64,000 nt of DNA. Origin: UBA2421 sp002343075 (lineage in GTDB: Bacteria > Planctomycetota > Phycisphaerae > Tepidisphaerales > Tepidisphaeraceae). How positions within the stretch are numbered: position 1 is the stretch's first letter; each line of letters begins with the position of its first letter. The position numbers and the translations under genes are program-made. Below the pieces are notes generated by a model. The model had not been told where the DNA came from. It worked only from the letters and a program-made list of their open reading frames with translations, and did no database searches. This document shows, piece by piece, positions 33,479 through 41,585 of this stretch. The stretch covers positions 1-64,000 of the forward strand of contig CALJLN010000013.1 of the NCBI GenBank assembly GCA_937982565.1, read 5' to 3'.

Positions 33479-34438
33479 ATGCTCACCTCGATCATCATCC
33501 CCATGCGCAACGCCGAGCCGTTCATTGCCGAGACGGTGCGGAGCCTGCTCGCGCAAGACACCGATATCGAGATCATCGTGATTGACGACGGTTCCACCGA
33601 CCGTTCGGCCGAGATCGTTCGATCGATGCACGACGGCCGCATTCGGCTCATTAATGGCCCACAGCGAGGCATCAGTGCGGCGGTGAATGCTGGCATTGCC
33701 GCCGCGCGCGGTGAGTTGCTGTGCCGCTGCGATGCAGACGACCTCTACCCTCCGGGCCGGCTCGCACGACAGGTGATGTTTCTGCAGACGCATCCTGAGT
33801 TTGGTGCAGTTTGTGGCGGCTACCGAACGATTGATCCGAAGGGACATCCGGTGAGCGAGCACAACATCGATGCATCACCGGCAGAAATCACGGACGAACT
33901 AAAGGACGGCGGAGGGCGCTCACATATGTGTGCCTACCTCTTTCGCACGGGCGTCGTTCGGCAGATCGGCGGATGCCGAGAGTGGTTCATCACCAGTGAA
34001 GATGCTGATCTGCAGTATCGGCTCGCCGAGCACACGCGCATCTGGTTCGATCCAGAGGGTGCGTATCTCTATCGCCTGCACGATGCATCGATCACACACG
34101 CTCAGAAATCGCTGCAGCGGCAGTTCTTTCGAGAGTGCGCGGTTCAGTTTCAACAACAGCGACGGTCGGGCGGACAGGATGATCTGCAGCGCGGCGCGCC
34201 GCCGGTGGTACCGATGGCCGGTTCGACCGACGCTCGATCCACGCACGAACAGATTCAACAGATTCTACTTGGCGAGGCCTGGAAGCTTCACGCCAGCGGG
34301 CGGCGCATGAATGCAATGGCGGCGGGCATGCGCGCCTGTATACAAAAGCCGGGCAATATTGCGGCATGGCGCAGCCTGGCGGCGTTGGCAATCAAACCCC
34401 GATCGCGCAAAATGTCCGCGGCGAAGACACCGAAATGA
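33479..34438 (+). CDS. GT2 glycosyltransferase
   Basis: The fifth GT2 gene of the array: LTSIIIPMRNAEPFIAETVR, VIDDGSTDRSAEIV, LLCRCDADDLYPPGRLARQ. The tail (LGEAWKLHASGRRMNAMAAG, then IAAWRSLAALAIK) is a diverged form of the shared module. It starts two bases after the preceding stop, and its own stop overlaps the next ATG (ATGA). A longer open frame upstream to 32981 runs through the preceding gene in another phase and is not credible as coding. Confidence 0.9.
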   Translation: MLTSIIIPMRNAEPFIAETVRSLLAQDTDIEIIVIDDGSTDRSAEIVRSMHDGRIRLINGPQRGISAAVNAGIAAARGELLCRCDADDLYPPGRLARQVMFLQTHPEFGAVCGGYRTIDPKGHPVSEHNIDASPAEITDELKDGGGRSHMCAYLFRTGVVRQIGGCREWFITSEDADLQYRLAEHTRIWFDPEGAYLYRLHDASITHAQKSLQRQFFRECAVQFQQQRRSGGQDDLQRGAPPVVPMAGSTDARSTHEQIQQILLGEAWKLHASGRRMNAMAAGMRACIQKPGNIAAWRSLAALAIKPRSRKMSAAKTPK

Positions 34439-35523
34439 AAATCACTTTCGTACTTCCCTATGCAGCCCTTGGCGGCGGTGTTCGCGCCGTGGCGATGATC
34501 GCGCGCAACCTCGCGCGCAACGGCCACCGTGTGACCATCGTTTCGACCCCGAAGAAGAACGTGCCGCTGAAGCGCCGTCTGGGCTCTTTGCTCAGAGGTA
34601 ACGGCTGGCCGAGCAGCGGGCACGGCGATCCTTCGCATCTTGATTCGCTGGTGGGGGTCGAACATCGGAAGATTGATACATTTCGCCCGATTGTCGATGC
34701 CGATTTGCCGGATGCTGATGCAGTCATCGCGACGTGGTGGGAGACCGCCGAGTGGGTGAATACGCTCTCGGCCGCAAAGGGTGAGAAGTTTTATTTTGTC
34801 CAGCATCACGAAACGGTCTTCGACAATCAGCCGACGAGGCGCGTGGAGGCAACCTATCGGCTCCCGCTGCGAAAGATTGCGGTGGCGAAGTGGCTCAGCG
34901 AGCTGATGGCGGACAAGTACGACTCTCCGGATGTGCCCGTCGTTCCGTGTGGCATTGATCACACTATTTTCGATGCCCCGCCGCGTGGAAAACAGAAGCG
35001 GCCCACAATTGGCATGATGTTTGCTCGTGCGGATTTCAAGGGCAGCGATGTGGCTTTGGCGGCGTATGAAATTGCCGCGCGGAACATCTCGGGGCTGGAG
35101 CTGAAGATTTTCGGCGAGAAGCCGCCCGCCCCACCGACAGTTCTGCCGACCGGTGCGGAGTTTGAAGAGCGTCCGCCTCAGAAACGCATCGCCGAGATCT
35201 ACGCCAGTTGCAACGCGTGGCTGTTTGCGAGCCGCTGCGAGGGTTTTGGTCTCCCCGTGCTGGAGGCGATGAGCTGCCGCACCCCGGTCATCGGAACACC
35301 GACAGGGGTTGCCCCCGAAGCAATTGCCGAAGGTGGCGGGATGCTCGTCAAGCCGGACGACGCGCCGGAGATGGCCATCGCAATCGAACGCATCTGCCGA
35401 ATGAAAGAAGCGGAGTGGAAGCAGATGTCGGAAGCGGCATATGCGACAGCGGCGCGGTTTACCTGGGAAAACAGCGCGAGGCTGTTCGAGGAAGCGCTGA
35501 CCACCATCAGCACATCGCGCTGA
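34435..35523 (+). CDS. GT4-type glycosyltransferase
   Basis: A GT-B enzyme with the N-terminal Rossmann start KITFVLPYAALGGGVRAVAM and the C-terminal E-x7-E motif in CEGFGLPVLEAMSCRTPVIG, typical of family GT4. The middle loop (SSGHGDPSHLDSLVGVEHRK) has no obvious motif. ATG overlaps the upstream stop by ATGA, so it is coupled to the GT2 array. It would add a sugar from a nucleotide donor on the cytoplasmic face during polymer assembly. Length about 362 residues is normal. Confidence 0.92.
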   Translation: MKITFVLPYAALGGGVRAVAMIARNLARNGHRVTIVSTPKKNVPLKRRLGSLLRGNGWPSSGHGDPSHLDSLVGVEHRKIDTFRPIVDADLPDADAVIATWWETAEWVNTLSAAKGEKFYFVQHHETVFDNQPTRRVEATYRLPLRKIAVAKWLSELMADKYDSPDVPVVPCGIDHTIFDAPPRGKQKRPTIGMMFARADFKGSDVALAAYEIAARNISGLELKIFGEKPPAPPTVLPTGAEFEERPPQKRIAEIYASCNAWLFASRCEGFGLPVLEAMSCRTPVIGTPTGVAPEAIAEGGGMLVKPDDAPEMAIAIERICRMKEAEWKQMSEAAYATAARFTWENSARLFEEALTTISTSR

Positions 35524-35559
35524 TTTGACCCGCCGCCGGATCTGTGGTGCGATAACCGC

Positions 35560-36765
35560 ATGTTCAGGTTTCTTCCACTCGTCGCGATTCTGTTGGCGGT
35601 TCAACCCATGTCATCCACAGCTTCTGCCCAGGTGCTCACCGGTCTGGATGTACTTCAACAGGATGAGTTTAAGGCGCTCGCCGGCCGCCGCGTGGGGATC
35701 ATTACCAACCACACGGGTGTGAGCCGCGATGGGACGCATCTCATCCAACTGCTGACGGGTGCCAGGGGCGTCACGGTGGTGCGGCTCTTTTCCCCGGAAC
35801 ATGGCTTGTATGGAGAGAAAGATGAGCACATTGGCGATGGCGTCGATGCGAAATCGGGCCTGCCAATTGTGAGCCTGTATGGAAAAGTGCGCACACCCAC
35901 CCCGGAGATGCTCGCCGATCTGGATACGCTTGTGTTTGATATGCAGGACGTGGGCGCTCGCTACTACACCTACATCGCCACCATGGGCAACTGCATGAAG
36001 GCCGCCGCCGGGAGTGGCGTGCGGTTTGTGGTGCTGGACCGGCCCAACCCTGTCACCGGGCTTATCGTGGATGGTCCGAACCCGGATGCCGAGCACATCG
36101 GCAAGTTCACTTGCTTCGGTCCATTCCCGGTGTCACACGGAATGACCATCGGTGAACTGGCGCAGCTATTCAACAAGGAGTATGGCATCGGGTGCGATTT
36201 GCAGGTCGTCAAAATGCAGGGCTGGAAGCGCGAAATGTGGTGGGACGAAACCGGCGTGAAGTGGGTGAATCCTTCACCCAATCTTCGATCACCAACACAG
36301 GCATTGCTTTATCTGTCCATCGGCCTGATGGAAGCGAGCAATGTAAGCGTCGGCCGGGGCACGAATTTGCCGTTTGAGTGCTTTGGCGCCCCGTGGATCA
36401 AAGCCAGCGAACTCGCGGCGGCACTCAACGAACAGAATCTGCCCGGCCTGGAGTTTTCCCCGATCGAGTTCACGCCGACGAACACACCGCATAAGATCCA
36501 TCGCGATGTAAGATGCGAGGGTGTGCGCGTGACAGTGACCGACCGAAACGCAGTTAAACCCGTGCTCAGCGGGATCATTATGGCCTGGACGCTCGAACGA
36601 CTGTACGAGAATGAATACAACTACGACGCCATGCTCAACTTGATGATGAACAAGGGCGTACGCGATGAAGTTAAGAAAATGTCTGACCCGCGAACCGCAG
36701 AAGCCCTGTGGCGCGATGATGTAGACGCGTTCAAGGCGCTACGGCAGGGATATCTGATCTATTGA
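35560..36765 (+). CDS. NamZ-like exo-beta-N-acetylmuramidase (DUF1343)
   Basis: A signal peptide (LPLVAILLAVQPMSSTASA) precedes the DUF1343 domain, which covers the whole mature protein. Typical segments are RVGIITNHTGVSRDGTHLIQ, LFSPEHGLYGEKDEHI, DTLVFDMQDVGARYYTYIAT and FVVLDRPNPVTG. NamZ removes N-acetylmuramic acid from the non-reducing ends of peptidoglycan fragments. The protein is likely periplasmic or outside the cell. It begins 37 bases after the GT4 gene, but its job (cell-wall scavenging) fits the degradative region that follows better. DUF1343 members are often close to other recycling genes, which are absent here. Confidence 0.9.
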   Translation: MFRFLPLVAILLAVQPMSSTASAQVLTGLDVLQQDEFKALAGRRVGIITNHTGVSRDGTHLIQLLTGARGVTVVRLFSPEHGLYGEKDEHIGDGVDAKSGLPIVSLYGKVRTPTPEMLADLDTLVFDMQDVGARYYTYIATMGNCMKAAAGSGVRFVVLDRPNPVTGLIVDGPNPDAEHIGKFTCFGPFPVSHGMTIGELAQLFNKEYGIGCDLQVVKMQGWKREMWWDETGVKWVNPSPNLRSPTQALLYLSIGLMEASNVSVGRGTNLPFECFGAPWIKASELAAALNEQNLPGLEFSPIEFTPTNTPHKIHRDVRCEGVRVTVTDRNAVKPVLSGIIMAWTLERLYENEYNYDAMLNLMMNKGVRDEVKKMSDPRTAEALWRDDVDAFKALRQGYLIY

Positions 36766-36813
36766 GATCTTGGATACAGCGGGGATTGATGGCCGCAACA
36801 TAACTGCCGGGCT

Positions 36814-38004
36814 TCACGCGGCCTTGATTACGGCAGCGGGTCGGTCAGCGGCGGGCGGCGTGGGGGGCGCAGTTGCGAGCTTGGAGGCATCCGGCGCGAC
36901 AGCAATCTGCGGGGAGCCAGGCATCCGAAGGTCGATCTGCTGGTTTGTCGGGGTCTTTCGATCGGGCTTCAGCTTCGCAACAATCGGCTTGGACGGGATT
37001 CCCGGATCGACTTCCACGACCACCACCCACGATCCATCATCAAGCTGCACGCGCTGGCCCGGCGGGTATGGCGGAGCGATCGCCATCAAGCCTTTGAGCA
37101 CCACCGGATCGAGCCACGACCCATACTGGCCCTTGAGCAAGTCCAGCGCCTCCGCATTCGTTCGCTTTCTCCCCCGCGGAGGATTGAGCAGCCGGTCAAA
37201 CATGTTTGCCACGGCGATAATGCGTCCGAACACATGAATGCGAGTGTTTTCCATGACCGTTGAAGGGGTCGGAAAACCGGTGCCGTCAAAGTGCTGGTGA
37301 TGCTGATACACCACGGCAATGGTCGTGGAGTCACAGTCTTTTCGCACAAGATCAAGCCCAATCTCAACATGTGTCTGCCAGAGCCGCAGAGACTCTTCCG
37401 ACTCTGGGCGATCGACATCCGTATGGTGTTGAAGCGACTCGGGGATCCTGGTCATGCCGATATCGTGCAGCATTCCTGCTGTGCCCAGCGCGACGATGTC
37501 CTTCGCGCGATCGGCGGGCAGGCGATGGCGCTGATTCACGACGTAATCCTGCAGCTTCAAACCGAGCATCAGTGAAAGATGCGCGACCGCGGCGGCGTGC
37601 GATACCGCCTTGCCCCCCTGCGCGCTGATCGAGTCCATGTATATTGGATTCGGGCCCTGTGTCAGCAGCGACTCAACGAGGTCTTGTGTCGTTTGCTTGT
37701 AAAGACTAAACGGTATTCCCGGCGACGAACCCTTCTGCACTGCAGTGATGGATGACTTAATGTGCGCAAGTGTTTGCGCTCGTGCCGGAGAAAGATAGGG
37801 ACCGAGATGCTTGTCGAGGTGTTCCAGGCCCGGAAACTCCACAAACACCTGCGGAATCGGCATGGAGCGGATTCGGGCGATCACCGGTTCGGTCATCGCG
37901 AAGCTGCGCCGCAACAGCTCCTGCTCCGGCTCATCCGGGTTGACGACAGGCGCAGCCAGCACCATGCCCGGCTCGAGCTCGTCGGGGAGAATGCTAAGCA
38001 CCAA
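36814..38004 (-). CDS. HD-GYP domain protein (c-di-GMP phosphodiesterase type)
   Basis: The C-terminal HD-GYP domain has the metal-binding HDIG in GTAGMLHDIGMTRIPESLQ, a later HHQHFDGTGFP (GYP is read as GFP), and VVYQHHQHFDGTGF spacing as in the family. The N-terminal 150 residues (LEPGMVLAAPVVNPDEPEQE and following) are typical of planctomycete HD-GYP proteins. Such enzymes hydrolyse cyclic di-GMP to GMP and control biofilm or motility. The start is TTG at 38004 or GTG at 38001; GCGAGG lies upstream. It is on the minus strand, apart from its neighbours. Confidence 0.9.
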   Translation of the reverse strand: MVLSILPDELEPGMVLAAPVVNPDEPEQELLRRSFAMTEPVIARIRSMPIPQVFVEFPGLEHLDKHLGPYLSPARAQTLAHIKSSITAVQKGSSPGIPFSLYKQTTQDLVESLLTQGPNPIYMDSISAQGGKAVSHAAAVAHLSLMLGLKLQDYVVNQRHRLPADRAKDIVALGTAGMLHDIGMTRIPESLQHHTDVDRPESEESLRLWQTHVEIGLDLVRKDCDSTTIAVVYQHHQHFDGTGFPTPSTVMENTRIHVFGRIIAVANMFDRLLNPPRGRKRTNAEALDLLKGQYGSWLDPVVLKGLMAIAPPYPPGQRVQLDDGSWVVVVEVDPGIPSKPIVAKLKPDRKTPTNQQIDLRMPGSPQIAVAPDASKLATAPPTPPAADRPAAVIKAA

Positions 38005-38226
38005 ACCTCGCAGTTAACACCGATAGATCCACCTCTTTGCATCGGCCCGGACGAGGCCGTGGTTCACCAGATTTCGATGGGTCCGTAGGATGATTGCCCA
38101 CCGCGGCAGCCAGAGGGTCCGATAACCAGGACCACTCTGTTGAAAATCATGCGCCTGTAACGCGGGGCATACCTATCGATCGACAGCCCGCGTCCGCAGC
38201 GCTGTGAGAGCTGAATATCAGCTCTC

Positions 38227-41200
38227 TCACGCGATCGTCGAACGGAAAACGTAGTTTCCCGAAGAAACCGCATACCGTGTTCCGCCCGGCTCCAGCGTGC
38301 CCGCTCCGAGGTGAACTCCCGCGGGCGGTTCGACAGTCGCCGACCGGCCCGGCACCACCACTGAGGCCGTGACGTTAGCCGGAATCGTCGCGCGCAGCTC
38401 GAATTCACCGCCTCTTCGGCTCCAACTGCTGCCGACCTTGCCCTTGATGCTCTCATAGGAGGCATCAGCCCGGGTGACATCGCCGACCACCGCTGGCTGG
38501 ATGACAACGTGCCGAAAGCCGGGGGCGCTTTCATCCAATCGAATGCCAGCCAAGTCATGATAAAGCCACTCGATGATGTGGCCGAGCATGAAATGGTTTT
38601 GGCTCGATTCGCGGCGCGCGTCCCAGGCTTCGGTCAGCGCGGTCGCCCCGCGCGCGAGGATGTAGCCATAACCGGGGCGGTCGGTCTGGGTGTGAAGGTC
38701 AAAAATCGCCTGTGAGTGGCCCGCATCGGCCAGCGCCCGGAGCAGATATCGATGCCCGATATCCCCTGCGGTGAGGCCCGACTGCCTGACATCGGTCAGC
38801 ATCGCCTCGATCACCGCGGTGCGGTGCCCTTGGGCCACAAGATTCATCACCAGGGGAATCGCCTGTGCCGTCTGCGACCCGCTGGCATATCGACCGGCTC
38901 GCGAGTCATAAAACGTCCGGTTGAATGCATCGGAAATGTTCCTGCACAGCGCGCCATACCTTTCTGCCTCGGCGTGCTTTCCTAGAACCGCCGCGGTTCG
39001 ACTCAGGATGCGGACATCTTCGAAATAGAATGCCGTCGCGGTCAGCGCGGCGGGCGTGAGCTGTGCATGGCCGGGAGGATTCGGCCCTATGTCATACCAG
39101 TCGCCCAGTCCGTGCGAAACGATGTGCTCCGACGCCTTGGTGCCGAGGTAATCGACATACCGCACCATGACATCAAAATACCGTTCCAACAGCGAATCAT
39201 CACCCGTCCAAAGATATTGCTGCCACGGCACAAGCACCGCGGCGCTGCCCCACTCTGGTGAATCGCGGAAACCGTCGTTAAATACAACAAACTCAGGCGC
39301 AGTACACGGCACAAGGCCGTCGTCGGTTTGGCTGTCGGCCATGTCCTGCATGGCCTTTGTGTAGAGGCGGTTCAAGTTAAACTCGTAACGCAGGGAAGGG
39401 CCGTGCAGATGATACTGCTCAAGCCAACCGAGGCGTTCCCGGTGCGGGCAATCGCTCATCACGCTGACGAGATTGCTCCGCTGCGCCCAGCGGACGAGCT
39501 GATGCACGCGATTCAAGTGATCATTCGAGCACTCGAACCGCCCCGCGGGGGCGACGTCGGCATGCACAACATCGGCTTCGAGCGAAATCACCGACGGAAG
39601 CGCTTCAGATTCCAGAGCGGGGATCTGCTCGACCTGAAGATAGCGTGCACCATGATAAAAGAACCGCGGCTCCCATGTTTGTGCTGCGCCGTCACCGAGC
39701 GTGTATTGCCAGTATGCCGACCCTTGACCGCACGATCGCCGGTCGATCGCGCCGTCCTTATCCAGCAGTTCCGCAGGCGTAATGCGAACACCCGACCCCG
39801 CGGGGCCGGTTACCGCGAGGCGCGGCATGAGCGACGTATTCTGGCCCATGTCGTAAATCCATCTCCGCTTCCCAATCGGCGTCACCGTTTTGGCCCGAAG
39901 CGGCTCGATCCGCCGGCAAGGCGGTCCCGCGGTGGACGCGCCACGTAGCTGCGTCGCCGGTAAATCAACTCCAGTGCAGGTGGTGAGCGCATCGTCAACG
40001 AGGCTCGGCATGCACCAATTCTCGTCAACGAGACGGGCATCAAATTCCTCCCCCCCGTAGACGCTGCTGAACGTGGTAGGGCTGGGCACGACACGCCACT
40101 GTTCGTTAGTCACCAGTCGTTCGGAACTGCCATCGGCGTACTCTAGCAGCAGTTGTGCGATCGCACAGAGTGGGCGAAATGGCGTGGTCAGTTTGTGATA
40201 GCGCACCGGTTGAATGTTGTACATCCCCCCCGACAACACAAAACCAATTGCATTCGCGCCGCTGGCGAGCATCTGCGTGACGTCGGTCGTTTCATAAAGT
40301 GCCGTTCGACGGTGATTGGTCCACCCCGGGCCGAGCACGCGATCGCTGATCCGCCGACCGTTGAGATAAGCATCAACCTGCCCTAGCCCGCTGGCAAACA
40401 ACAGTGCGCGCGATGGTCGACGGAGTAAGTCAAACTGGCGAAGAAGCATGAGGGTGGCATTGCCCGCATCGCCGGCTCGTGTTCCTGCGAGGCCATCAGT
40501 GATCGACTGGGCCGACCATTGCGAATCTTCAACCGAATCAGACGCGGTCACTCGCTTGTTGAGTGCAGCATTCCCCCCGCCGGACATCACCTCGATTTGC
40601 GCTAACGCGAGACATTCCACTCCGTCAAGGACCCGTGCGCGATTGACAGACAGCCGAACAAATCTCGCCTGTACCCCGTTTCCCGGAACGCGGATCTTCT
40701 GCGCCCACGGGTTTGGAAAATCGGCATGGGATTGGTCAAAGATCGAACACCATTCACTGGTTCCGAGATTAGTGGACCCTTCAAGCTTGAAGCGCACGGG
40801 AAATCCAAGCCCTTCGGTCACGTCGTGCCGCACCGCGTGCAGCACAATTGACTCAATCGGCACCACAGCTCCGAGATCGATCGTTAGCCATTTGCTGGCT
40901 GCCGGACCGTCAAGACTGGACGACCGGTACCCAAGCGCCGCGCGGCACCACCGCAGTCGATAAGGGTCGGTAATCCACTTCGCGCCCGCCCAATCGCTCG
41001 GCGAGAGAAGCCCGGCGGTGAATGAGGTTGGCGCGCTCCACCCGGAGGGCTGATCGTGCTCGTCCCAAACCATCACGCACCAATACTGCCTCTGCGCCGA
41101 GAGAATTGGTGCGCCCGCGTACCGGATGGCGGTCGTATTCGCGGAGCCAACCTTGCCGGTGTCCCACAGATTTCCCCTCCCTTCTGCCAGCTCGGCGGCG

Positions 41201-41355
41201 CTGGAAGCGACGATGATACGATACGCTGTCTGCCGCGCGCCCGCGCGTCCGCACTCCACAATCCAGCTCAACCGCGGCGCAGGATTGTCAATGCCAACGG
41301 GATTGGTGCTGAAATCGCACTGGAGATTGCCTGGTTTAAGCATGGCTTGTGGCAT
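38227..41355 (-). CDS. GH78 alpha-L-rhamnosidase
   Basis: The enzyme removes terminal alpha-L-rhamnose from plant or microbial polysaccharides. The N-terminal beta domains begin PAPRLSWIVECGRAGARQTA. Between them lies an inserted discoidin-like segment (about residues 150-285, e.g. WLTIDLGAVVPIESIVLHAV). The (alpha/alpha)6 barrel shows CPHRERLGWLEQYHLHGP, the acid/base region DSPEWGSAAVLVPWQQYLW and the late ATALTEAWDARRESSQNHFM then IIEWLYHDLAGI. No signal peptide is seen, so it may be cytoplasmic. ATG at 41355 is used; 41343 is possible. About 1042 residues is normal for a GH78 with an added domain. Confidence 0.93.
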   Translation of the reverse strand: MPQAMLKPGNLQCDFSTNPVGIDNPAPRLSWIVECGRAGARQTAYRIIVASSAAELAEGRGNLWDTGKVGSANTTAIRYAGAPILSAQRQYWCVMVWDEHDQPSGWSAPTSFTAGLLSPSDWAGAKWITDPYRLRWCRAALGYRSSSLDGPAASKWLTIDLGAVVPIESIVLHAVRHDVTEGLGFPVRFKLEGSTNLGTSEWCSIFDQSHADFPNPWAQKIRVPGNGVQARFVRLSVNRARVLDGVECLALAQIEVMSGGGNAALNKRVTASDSVEDSQWSAQSITDGLAGTRAGDAGNATLMLLRQFDLLRRPSRALLFASGLGQVDAYLNGRRISDRVLGPGWTNHRRTALYETTDVTQMLASGANAIGFVLSGGMYNIQPVRYHKLTTPFRPLCAIAQLLLEYADGSSERLVTNEQWRVVPSPTTFSSVYGGEEFDARLVDENWCMPSLVDDALTTCTGVDLPATQLRGASTAGPPCRRIEPLRAKTVTPIGKRRWIYDMGQNTSLMPRLAVTGPAGSGVRITPAELLDKDGAIDRRSCGQGSAYWQYTLGDGAAQTWEPRFFYHGARYLQVEQIPALESEALPSVISLEADVVHADVAPAGRFECSNDHLNRVHQLVRWAQRSNLVSVMSDCPHRERLGWLEQYHLHGPSLRYEFNLNRLYTKAMQDMADSQTDDGLVPCTAPEFVVFNDGFRDSPEWGSAAVLVPWQQYLWTGDDSLLERYFDVMVRYVDYLGTKASEHIVSHGLGDWYDIGPNPPGHAQLTPAALTATAFYFEDVRILSRTAAVLGKHAEAERYGALCRNISDAFNRTFYDSRAGRYASGSQTAQAIPLVMNLVAQGHRTAVIEAMLTDVRQSGLTAGDIGHRYLLRALADAGHSQAIFDLHTQTDRPGYGYILARGATALTEAWDARRESSQNHFMLGHIIEWLYHDLAGIRLDESAPGFRHVVIQPAVVGDVTRADASYESIKGKVGSSWSRRGGEFELRATIPANVTASVVVPGRSATVEPPAGVHLGAGTLEPGGTRYAVSSGNYVFRSTIA

Positions 41356-41585
41356 GTATTCGATCACACGGCCTATTCTCAACCGCAGCGTGGATGTCGG
41401 GGTGAATTTCTACAGATCGCACCCGGCATTGCCCACCCGCCGACGTGCGAAGTCTACAGATTCCTCGGCGGCTGGAGAATGGAAAGCGCGCCGTCATTGC
41501 AGCGCAACAGTTGAGCTACCTCAGTGGGGGGTACGAGGTGGCGGAGGCGCGTTTCGCTGGGTTCGTCTCGTGGCCTTCAGCTCAA

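Noticed and set aside
29559..34438. O-antigen or capsule identity of the locus
   Set aside because: The exporter type is clear, but sugar donors, chain-length and linkage cannot be read from the sequence.
32981..34438. Long frame of 485 residues through the GT2 array
   Set aside because: Its first third overlaps the preceding GT2 gene in another phase and has no family match; the real gene starts at 33479.
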